From: Candidatus Shapirobacteria bacterium
GTDB lineage: Bacteria; Patescibacteriota; Microgenomatia; UBA12405
Length of the DNA stretch: 13,449 nt
Direction of reading: 5' to 3'
NCBI GenBank assembly: GCA_020056515.1
Contig: JAGVHP010000059.1
Coordinates: forward strand, 1-13,449
Shown here: one piece after another, positions 5,784 through 11,202 of the stretch
Position numbering within the stretch: position 1 is the stretch's first letter
How the letters are laid out: the number at the start of each line of letters is the position of its first letter
Made by a program: the position numbers and the translations under genes
Notes under the pieces: generated by a model
What the model was told of the DNA's origin: nothing
The model's database searches: none
The model's input: only the letters and a program-made list of their open reading frames with translations

Positions 5784-6133
5784 TGTCTTGCAATTGTCAC
5801 TGCAGTAGTAAATGCGGCCTTCTCGGTGGTCTTGAACAAAAAATTATGGATGTCCTCTGGGAGGCAAAGACTCCCTTAAAACCCGCTGACGTTAAGGCAA
5901 AAATTAAAGGTGAATATGCCTACACCACCATCATGACCGTTCTCAAACGTCTGGCTGATAAAAAAATTATCAAAAGAAAAAAACTTGGCAACACCTTCCT
6001 TTATTCCCCCCTTTCCGACAAAAAATCCTACTCCTGCACCTGCCTCGACGCTCTTTTTTCCCGCCTCCTTGACACCTATGGGATTTTGGCCCTCGATTCC
6101 TTTCACCGTGTCATCAAAAAATTTAAGATCTAA
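5783..6133 (+). CDS. BlaI/MecI/CopY-family repressor, probable copper sensor
   Basis: This 116-aa protein has the family winged helix at about residues 14-76: GLEQKIMDVLWEAKTPLKPADV, then the signature YTTIMTVLKRLADKKIIKRK and LGNTFLYSP. It is followed by a short dimerisation tail. Two cysteine sites stand out: an N-terminal MSCNCHCSSKCG (C3, C5, C7, C11, with H6) and a central SCTC (C85, C87). Enterococcal CopY instead has CxCx4CxC at its C-terminus and releases DNA when Cu(I) replaces Zn(II) there. I chose the ATG at 5783, not the longer frame from 5726, because the -10 TATAAT and operator lie just before it and the added residues are not family-like. Matching operators at three other starts define its regulon. 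The copper specificity is inferred from those targets. Confidence 0.88.
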   Translation: MSCNCHCSSKCGLLGGLEQKIMDVLWEAKTPLKPADVKAKIKGEYAYTTIMTVLKRLADKKIIKRKKLGNTFLYSPLSDKKSYSCTCLDALFSRLLDTYGILALDSFHRVIKKFKI

Positions 6134-6165
6134 GTTTCAAAATCCACTCTTCATCCACCCAAATC

Positions 6166-6185
6166 TACCGAGGATCCCCTCGGTA
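6166..6185 (+). terminator. Short GC-rich hairpin after the repressor gene
   Basis: TACCGAGG and CCTCGGTA form a perfect 8-bp stem with loop ATCC, followed by tattt but no T-run. It lies 32 bp after the repressor stop and 56 bp before the next start. It could end repressor transcription or stabilise the mRNA. The lack of a U-tract makes classic rho-independent termination doubtful. The rest of the 108-bp gap is AT-rich. Confidence 0.4.
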
Positions 6186-6241
6186 TATTTACCCCAACTT
6201 TCGGAGTATATTTCCACCACTGATTAAATATTAATATAAAT

Positions 6242-6457
6242 ATGCGTATTTTTAAAACCTGTGCTGAGTGTAGAAACAGCGTTTTAGCCAGCGATGTAAC
6301 TTTGGCGCCAGACCCCGCCTCCGCCAGACAATTAATTGATTATAGAAAAACTCAACCTGTTCTTCGGGTTATGGGCCACTGTCTTGCGGATGGATCCCGA
6401 GAGGTACTTGGAAAGACCAAATGTCAAGATCGAAAAAGTTATGAACCACTCCGGTAA
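6242..6457 (+). CDS. Small cysteine-containing protein, function unknown
   Basis: This frame encodes 71 aa and I do not recognise it with certainty. Four cysteines are arranged as CAEC (residues 7-10) and GHCLADGSREVLGKTKC (C47 and C61), which could bind one metal ion such as zinc. No signal peptide or membrane segment is seen. The upstream sequence is AT-rich (attaaatattaatataaat) and could hold a -10 box just before the ATG. The last 19 bp overlap the convergent winged-helix-Nudix gene. Support is moderate: the cysteine spacing looks protein-like and the frame fills an otherwise empty 300-bp gap, but no clear homology is visible to me. Confidence 0.55.
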   Translation: MRIFKTCAECRNSVLASDVTLAPDPASARQLIDYRKTQPVLRVMGHCLADGSREVLGKTKCQDRKSYEPLR

Positions 6458-7149
6458 TTTTCACCAAGAATTATTTCCTCTTCAAATTCTCTTTCCTGCT
6501 TTTTACCGTCTTTTATTTCTTTCAAAATCTTTTTTTCAATCTCTCCCGTAGCCACATTTTTACCCCAATGTTCAAAAATACTGTCAAACTTTTCCCACCT
6601 GTTTTCCCCAAATTCATTTTTTTCAATTAGCTGACCTGTTGGATCTCTGGCTACACAGACACAATAAATCGTGTCTTCAATTATTTTGCCGTCAGTAGTT
6701 TTTCGAATACTTCGGAAATTTCCCCAGTGCTCAAAGTCTGCTGTTAAACCCGCCTCTTCCAGTAATTTTCTTTTCGCCGCCTCCGCCAACTTTTCCCCGT
6801 TTCTGACTTTTCCTGAAATTGTTGATACCTCGCCCTTATATGGCTGTCTCGATCTTTTGTGAATCAATATTTCTTCCTTATTTTTCCTTGTCACCACCAG
6901 CACCACGCTCAATCTAAACACATCTTGTTTCAGTCCCAGTGAATCATAATAAATGTTTTCCCTTACTCCCTCGTCGGTCAAGTCGTGTTTCCCGTTATTT
7001 TTAGACAACAACCCCTTTTTGACCAACTCTTGCAAGTGGTAATTGTACAAATCATCATCGATTTCTTCCCCGGGATACGCTTCCGAGTACCTCAAACCGT
7101 CACTTCTCGAAATTAATGCCAATATTTTTGCCTGTATTTCGCTAAGCAT
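6439..7149 (-). CDS. Nudix hydrolase with N-terminal winged-helix domain
   Basis: This 236-aa protein begins with a winged helix-like domain (about residues 1-67: MLSEIQAKILALIS, DDDLYNYHLQELVKKGLLSK, HDLTDEG). A Nudix domain follows from about residue 75, cleaving a nucleoside diphosphate linked to another moiety. The Nudix box at residues 113-135 reads G-x5-E-x7-R-K-L-L-E-E-A-G-L. The usual RE pair is RK, while the metal-binding EE (E131, E132) is intact, so activity is plausible but not certain. An HTH plus Nudix layout recalls NrtR-type regulators, which have the HTH at the C-terminus, so the order here is reversed. The C-terminal tail is highly charged. It is the last gene of a three-gene minus-strand unit, overlapping the kinase-like gene by 8 bp. 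Confidence 0.87.
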   Translation of the reverse strand: MLSEIQAKILALISRSDGLRYSEAYPGEEIDDDLYNYHLQELVKKGLLSKNNGKHDLTDEGVRENIYYDSLGLKQDVFRLSVVLVVTRKNKEEILIHKRSRQPYKGEVSTISGKVRNGEKLAEAAKRKLLEEAGLTADFEHWGNFRSIRKTTDGKIIEDTIYCVCVARDPTGQLIEKNEFGENRWEKFDSIFEHWGKNVATGEIEKKILKEIKDGKKQEREFEEEIILGENYRSGS

Positions 7150-7771
7150 TATCTTTTAGTTTTTCTGTCACCAATTCACTAATTTGTTCCACCAACTTAT
7201 CCCTCTCACCTATCTCGTAAAAATCAAACCCGTATTTCGTCGCTTCGTTTTTTATATATTTACTAAACAATAGCGCCCACTCTACCTCAACCCCCTTAAC
7301 ATCGTCGGAATATGTTTTTGCATCTCCCCACAATCCTCGACCATATACCATTTCTTTAATTCGATCCCTATTTTCGTCAACTATAAATATCGGAATTATC
7401 AGTTTATCCTGCTTGATTTCGGATACAAACTTTGGCAAGATTGCTACCCCTTCCACAATAAAACTTTTCCAAACATAATCGGTGTCAATAAATGCCCTGG
7501 CACCTTTCCAAACATCTTCACTTTCCATATTTTGGTCGTCAACTATTTGTTGTGGTGTATGAGTCGCCAAATATCCTTCAGCTGTTAATCCCTTGCTTTC
7601 ATCGAAATAAAAAAGAGCCGGATAGTCCTCCTCTTTAACTATTTTTCTCATTTGATCCCTTATCCCGTCAGTTGATATCCATGGCAGTTTAAATTTTTCC
7701 GACAACTTTCTTGCTAAATAACTTTTCCCCACCGTCGGCGCACCACCAATCAACACAATTTTGTCTATCAT
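7142..7771 (-). CDS. P-loop NTPase, kinase-like
   Basis: This 209-aa protein has a Walker A motif GGAPTVGKS (residues 9-17), then PWISTDGIRDQMR (lid or substrate region), FIVEGVAILPKFV (Walker B-like strand), and a C-terminal helical part. The 'STDxIRxxMR' and 'EGVxxLP' patterns resemble 2-phosphoglycerate kinase and related small-molecule kinases, which phosphorylate a metabolite with ATP; the actual substrate cannot be read from the sequence. Its start overlaps the aldo/keto reductase stop by 4 bp (ATGA), and its end overlaps the Nudix gene, giving a tight operon. The grouping with a Nudix hydrolase suggests nucleotide or phosphometabolite salvage. Confidence 0.85.
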   Translation of the reverse strand: MIDKIVLIGGAPTVGKSYLARKLSEKFKLPWISTDGIRDQMRKIVKEEDYPALFYFDESKGLTAEGYLATHTPQQIVDDQNMESEDVWKGARAFIDTDYVWKSFIVEGVAILPKFVSEIKQDKLIIPIFIVDENRDRIKEMVYGRGLWGDAKTYSDDVKGVEVEWALLFSKYIKNEATKYGFDFYEIGERDKLVEQISELVTEKLKDNA

Positions 7772-8817
7772 TTCTCAATATACCCATCTTTTTCTAAAGA
7801 GGGGTCCTTATCTACGTAAAAATTCCTTTCCCAGGCGTGTTTTTTCAATTCGGCCAATAATTCATTCGACAATTTTCTACCGTCTGACACCGCTGCATTC
7901 TCCTCGGCATATTTTACTTTTCTGGTTCCCGGTATCACTGTCGATATTTCCCCAAAGGACAAAATAAAACGAAGGGCAAGTTCCGGTAAACTCGTTGCCT
8001 CTCCCCCCATTATTTTTTTTATTTCCTCTAGTCTGGGGATAAATTCTTTCAACCTTTCCTCGTTAAAATATGTTGGTCTCATATCATCTTCAAACTTACT
8101 ATTGGGTGTTAGTCTTCCGGTCAAACTTCCCTCATCAAAAGGCACTCTGGCAATCAGTCCGACGTTGTGTTCCTTAACGTAAGGAAAAAGTCGGTCTATC
8201 GGCAACTGGTGAAATATATTAAAAATAAGTTGAATGGTCGAAATCAAACCGGTATCCAAAGTTTTAATACAGTTACTCGGCTGATAATCATTTATCGATA
8301 TTCCCCAATACCTCACCTTTCCTGCCTTGGTAATCTTTAGTATTGCCCTTTTCCAGCCCTCATCATCTGCAAATCCATCATCCCACACATGAAACTGCAT
8401 CAAGTCAATTGTTTCTAATCCAAAGCTTTTCAACGAACTATCCACCATTTCTTCGATATATTGTTCCGGGTATACTTCCGAAATTGGAATCCCTCTTCGT
8501 GCTGGCCAATAGCGATTTTTTGGTGCAATTTTTGAGGCAATAATTATCTTATCTCTGTTTCCCGATTCTCTGGCAAATTCTCCAATCAAACTCTCAGATG
8601 TATGTCTTCCCGATTTTTCACCTGGTTCATCAGCTCTCCCATATACCCAGGCGCTGTCAATAAAATTTCCTCCCAACTCCAAATATCTATGCAGCGCCCG
8701 TAGACTTTCATTTTCATCAGGTGGATCCCAGCCCCAGGGTATCCCCGCCAATTGCCAAGTTCCCAATCCCACCTCCGAAACTTTCAGGCCAGTTTTACCT
8801 AGCGTTCTATATTTCAT
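7768..8817 (-). CDS. Aldo/keto reductase
   Basis: This NAD(P)H-dependent oxidoreductase of the AKR superfamily reduces aldehydes or ketones in the cytosol; the substrate is unknown. The family start MKYRTLGKTGLKVSEVGLGT is clear. The catalytic tetrad is visible as D54 (NFIDSAW), Y59 (VYG), K96 (IIIASKIAP) and H143 (MQFHVWDD). The cofactor-binding end includes GISINDY, IQLIFN and VIPGTRKVKYAEENA. I chose the ATG at 8817 because it gives the canonical N-terminus; frame starts at 8832, 8838 and TTG 8844 would add 5-9 residues. TAAAAT lies 5 nt upstream of the chosen ATG. The length of 349 aa is typical. It leads the AKR-kinase-Nudix unit and is divergent from higB. Confidence 0.93.
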   Translation of the reverse strand: MKYRTLGKTGLKVSEVGLGTWQLAGIPWGWDPPDENESLRALHRYLELGGNFIDSAWVYGRADEPGEKSGRHTSESLIGEFARESGNRDKIIIASKIAPKNRYWPARRGIPISEVYPEQYIEEMVDSSLKSFGLETIDLMQFHVWDDGFADDEGWKRAILKITKAGKVRYWGISINDYQPSNCIKTLDTGLISTIQLIFNIFHQLPIDRLFPYVKEHNVGLIARVPFDEGSLTGRLTPNSKFEDDMRPTYFNEERLKEFIPRLEEIKKIMGGEATSLPELALRFILSFGEISTVIPGTRKVKYAEENAAVSDGRKLSNELLAELKKHAWERNFYVDKDPSLEKDGYIEK

Positions 8818-8867
8818 TCCCCATTTTATCATTGACATTTTCAAAATAACCGGACGTAAAATATTTT

Positions 8868-9230
8868 GTGGCAGAGATAAATCTATGTTGGAAAATCATA
8901 TATTACCGTAGTCATCGTGGCGAAGAACCTGTTTACGATTTTATCGAATCTTTAAACCCCACTGCTCAGGCAAAAATATCAAACACCTTTGACCTTTTAA
9001 GTCAGTTTGGTACCAGGGTCGGTCTACCCCACGTCAAAAAAGTCACCGGCACCGATCTTTGGGAATTACGAATTTTAGGTGGCGACAATATCCGAATTTT
9101 TTATATCCCGGTTTGTGACCGTAAGTTTTTACTTCTCCACGCATTTATAAAAAAGACTCGAAAAACCGACAAAAAAGAGTTGAAAGTTGCTCTCTCTAGG
9201 TTAAGTGAACTTCGAAAAATAAATCATTGA
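8868..9230 (+). CDS. higB: HigB-like toxin (RelE superfamily, phage Gp49-like)
   Basis: Toxins of this family are ribosome-dependent mRNA endonucleases that stop growth when the antitoxin is lost. The 120-aa sequence shows the usual marks: an N-terminal YYRSHRGEEPVYDFIESL, LPHVKKVTGTDLWELRI, then NIRIFYIPVCDRKFLLLHAF, IKKTRKTDKKELKVALSRL. It starts at GTG 8868, as the in-frame options downstream would cut into the first strand. The antitoxin gene begins 30 bp after its stop, the order (toxin first) being typical of higBA. The N-terminal extension before IIYY is a few residues longer than in many relatives, so a slightly later start remains possible. Activity is inferred from family. Confidence 0.9.
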   Translation: MAEINLCWKIIYYRSHRGEEPVYDFIESLNPTAQAKISNTFDLLSQFGTRVGLPHVKKVTGTDLWELRILGGDNIRIFYIPVCDRKFLLLHAFIKKTRKTDKKELKVALSRLSELRKINH

Positions 9231-9254
9231 AATATCACAATATTGTGATATTAT
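9227..9254 (+). promoter_or_regulatory. higA promoter within a perfect 22-bp palindromic operator
   Basis: The palindrome at 9231-9252 has the arm AATATCACAAT followed directly by its exact reverse complement. A promoter overlaps it: -35 TTGAAA (9227-9232, sharing bases with the higB stop TGA), 16-bp spacer, extended -10 TGA-TATTAT (9246-9254). The -10 ends 6 nt before the higA ATG at 9261, which predicts a leaderless antitoxin mRNA. HigA, an HTH protein, is the expected ligand, so the antitoxin would have its own autoregulated promoter inside the module. Confidence 0.75.
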
Positions 9255-9260
9255 TAAAAC

Positions 9261-9530
9261 ATGGATTGGGCTACCCACAGAAAACAGTTGCTAAAAAACC
9301 CGGCTTTCAAAAAGGCTCTTAAAGAGCCTGATTTAGAGTTTCAAATTGCCAAATCAGTTATCGAGGCTAGACTCAAAAAAGGACTAACCCAGAAGCAATT
9401 AGCCGATAAGCTCGACACCCGCCAATCTGTTATCTCACGGCTGGAAAACATTAGAACCACTCCCTCTATTTCTTTTTTAAAAAAACTTGCTATCGCTACG
9501 GGAAACAAATTGATTATTTCTTTTCAATAA
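9261..9530 (+). CDS. higA: HigA-like antitoxin, XRE-family HTH
   Basis: This 89-aa protein would neutralise the HigB toxin and repress the module. An N-terminal helix-rich part (residues 1-35, KNPAFKKALKEPDLEFQIAK) is followed by an XRE/Cro-type helix-turn-helix at about residues 37-86 (EARLKKGLTQKQLADKLDTR, QSVISRLENIRTTPSISFLK, KLAIATGNKL). It has the normal size for this family. It starts at ATG 9261, 8 bp after the operator palindrome. Twenty-four bases after its stop, the copper fusion gene begins with its own operator, so it is probably not cotranscribed by intent with the copper genes, although read-through is possible since no terminator is visible. Confidence 0.92.
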   Translation: MDWATHRKQLLKNPAFKKALKEPDLEFQIAKSVIEARLKKGLTQKQLADKLDTRQSVISRLENIRTTPSISFLKKLAIATGNKLIISFQ

Positions 9531-9535
9531 TTCTT

Positions 9536-9553
9536 ATACTACACTTGTAGTAT
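9536..9553. promoter_or_regulatory. Cop-box operator at the HMA-SafE-cupredoxin gene
   Basis: Arms ATACTACA and TGTAGTAT (8 bp each) flank a central CT, containing the CopY core TACANNTGTA. It ends 1 bp before the ATG at 9555. Possible -10 hexamers within it are TATACT (9535-9540) and TACACT (9540-9545). The -35 region is weak (TTGATT at 9510-9515 with a 19-bp spacer to TATACT). A repressor bound here would block transcription. Confidence 0.8.
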
Positions 9554-9554
9554 T

Positions 9555-10898
9555 ATGAAATCCGTTACTTACTCTGTCTCCGGCACCCATTGCCACGCCT
9601 GCGAAATTTTAATTGAAAAAGAAATTATCAAACTTCGAGGAGTGGAATCGGTCGCAGCCTCCTCAACTAGAGGTGACGTTACTATTGGATATACCAAATC
9701 CCGCCCGTCTTTGGACAAAATCAATGAGGTTCTCAAAGAAAGCGGTTATAAATTTTTTGAAGGTGAGGCTACCCCTACCCCATTCCCATTTTCCGATTAT
9801 TTAAAATCATTCTTCATTGCCCTGGCCATTATTCTGGCTTTTTATTTTCTCAATACCTCCGGTTTTTTCTCTTTTAACGTCAATGCCGACTCGGCTCTTC
9901 CCGCTTTTATTCTTTTCGGCCTCTTAGCCGGTTTTTCCACTTGTGCCGCTTTAGTCGGTGGCATTGTTTTGTCCCTCACCCGCCAATGGCAGTCTCTCTA
10001 TTCCCAAGAATCTTCCCTAACCACTCGTTTGCAACCCGCCATTATGTTTAATCTTGGTCGGGTTCTTTTTTTTGGTATCTTTGGGGCCATTTTGGGTTAT
10101 TTCGGTTCATTTTTTCATTTATCTCTTGGCGCCGGTGCTATTATTTCTATTTTAGTATCCATTCTCATGTTAATTTTAGGGCTCCAAATGCTGGGTGTAG
10201 CCGGTTTTCAGGGCTTTCAACCGGCTCTTCCCAAATCTCTAACAAGTCGTTTTGCTAATGAACAAAATTTTCAAGGGAAATACATGCCCGTTATTATGGG
10301 TGCTCTTACCTTTTTCCTTCCCTGCGGCTTTACTCTCACCACTCAAAGTTTGGCTTTGGCTTCCGGATCAGTGCTTACCAGTGCTCTGATTATGGCCTTT
10401 TTTGCTCTCGGCACCTTTGTTCCGCTTCTATTAATCGCCTGGGGTGGCACCGTTTCTAAATCAAAATATTTTTCCTATGTTGCCGGAATTTTAGTTATTA
10501 TTTTCGCCCTCTATACCGTCAATGCTCAACTAACTGTTCTTGATCTGCCTAATTTTTCTTTTCCTTCATCTCCCAATTCTTCCTCTACTTCCTTCGCCGA
10601 TGATCTAGTACCTGTTGTCAACGGCCAACAAATTCTCAAAATGGATGCTTCATCTTCCGGTTATTCCCCTAATTTTTTCAAAATCAAAGCCGGTCTTCCG
10701 GTTCGCTGGGAAATCACCGATCGGGGTACCAGCGGTTGCACCAACGCTGTTTTGGCCCGCTCTCTTTTTAACGGTGTCATCAATCTGGTTCCCGGTACCA
10801 CTTCAGTGCGCGAGTTCACCGCCCCCACCACCCCCGGCACCTACCGCTTTTCTTGTTGGATGGGCATGATTTCCGGCTCCATTGAAGTAGTACAATAG
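9555..10898 (+). CDS. HMA-SafE/DsbD-like-cupredoxin fusion membrane protein, copper handling
   Basis: This 447-aa protein joins three parts. Residues 1-70 form an HMA metal-binding domain with GTHCHAC (C13, C16), where Met of the usual GMxCxxC is Thr and a His lies beside the site. Residues 82-326 form a polytopic TauE/SafE- or DsbD-like membrane domain of about six or seven TM helices, with conserved cysteines C130 (AGFSTCAALVGG) and C257 (FFLPCGFTLT). After a Ser/Pro/Asn linker, residues about 350-447 form a cupredoxin (YSPNFFKIKAG, GTSGCTNAVL, TYRFSCWMGMISGSIEV) with likely copper ligands C395, C434 and M438. HMA faces the cytosol and the cupredoxin should lie outside, so the protein could pass copper or electrons across the membrane. 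The cop box before its start supports a copper role. Related fusions exist; the exact function is unsettled. Confidence 0.88.
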   Translation: MKSVTYSVSGTHCHACEILIEKEIIKLRGVESVAASSTRGDVTIGYTKSRPSLDKINEVLKESGYKFFEGEATPTPFPFSDYLKSFFIALAIILAFYFLNTSGFFSFNVNADSALPAFILFGLLAGFSTCAALVGGIVLSLTRQWQSLYSQESSLTTRLQPAIMFNLGRVLFFGIFGAILGYFGSFFHLSLGAGAIISILVSILMLILGLQMLGVAGFQGFQPALPKSLTSRFANEQNFQGKYMPVIMGALTFFLPCGFTLTTQSLALASGSVLTSALIMAFFALGTFVPLLLIAWGGTVSKSKYFSYVAGILVIIFALYTVNAQLTVLDLPNFSFPSSPNSSSTSFADDLVPVVNGQQILKMDASSSGYSPNFFKIKAGLPVRWEITDRGTSGCTNAVLARSLFNGVINLVPGTTSVREFTAPTTPGTYRFSCWMGMISGSIEVVQ

Positions 10899-10901
10899 TT
10901 T

Positions 10902-11177
10902 GTGGCTACAATCACAGATCTGGAAAATCGAATCAACCAAATCGAGTCCAGAAACAAAAAGGTTGAAATTGATAAGGCTTGGGAAAAAAGCACCACCCGA
11001 AGAATTATTCTAGCCACATTTACCTATCTTTCGGTTTCTTTATATATGTCAGCTATCGGTATTTCCAGTCCTTGGCTCAACGCTATTATTCCTTCTCTCG
11101 GATTTCTTCTCTCTACCCTCACCCTTCCTTTTTTCAAGTCACTTTGGCTACGATATAGTAAGACATTGACAAAGTAG
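10902..11177 (+). CDS. Small membrane protein with N-terminal helix and two TM segments
   Basis: This 91-aa protein starts at GTG 10902, 3 bp after the copper fusion gene, so the two are cotranscribed. Residues 1-30 form a charged amphipathic helix (ATITDLENRINQIESRNKKV, EIDKAWEKSTTRR). Two hydrophobic stretches follow near residues 31-50 (IILATFTYLSVSLYMSAIGI) and 55-77, ending in a basic tail (KSLWLRYSKTLTK). The pattern AWE-TRR-...-PWLNAIIPSLGFLLSTLTLP is one I associate with small proteins of unknown function that recur in Patescibacteria, from memory. It has no cysteines or metal-binding motif, so its link to copper is by position only. It could help assemble the neighbouring membrane protein. 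Confidence 0.8.
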   Translation: MATITDLENRINQIESRNKKVEIDKAWEKSTTRRIILATFTYLSVSLYMSAIGISSPWLNAIIPSLGFLLSTLTLPFFKSLWLRYSKTLTK

Positions 11178-11186
11178 GTCTCAGTC

Positions 11187-11202
11187 TACTACACTTGTAG
11201 TA
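11187..11202. promoter_or_regulatory. Cop-box operator and promoter at copA
   Basis: TACTACA and TGTAGTA flank a central CT and overlap the first base of the copA ATG. A perfect -35 TTGACA lies at 11166-11171. With an 18-bp spacer a -10-like TACACT (11190-11195) sits inside the operator, ending 6 nt before the ATG, which predicts a leaderless copA transcript. The -35 falls inside the end of the preceding gene. Confidence 0.85.

Noticed and set aside
10899..10901. Separate promoter for the 91-aa membrane protein
   Set aside because: Only 3 bp separate it from the fusion gene, and no cop box or -10/-35 pair is visible just upstream, so cotranscription is simpler.
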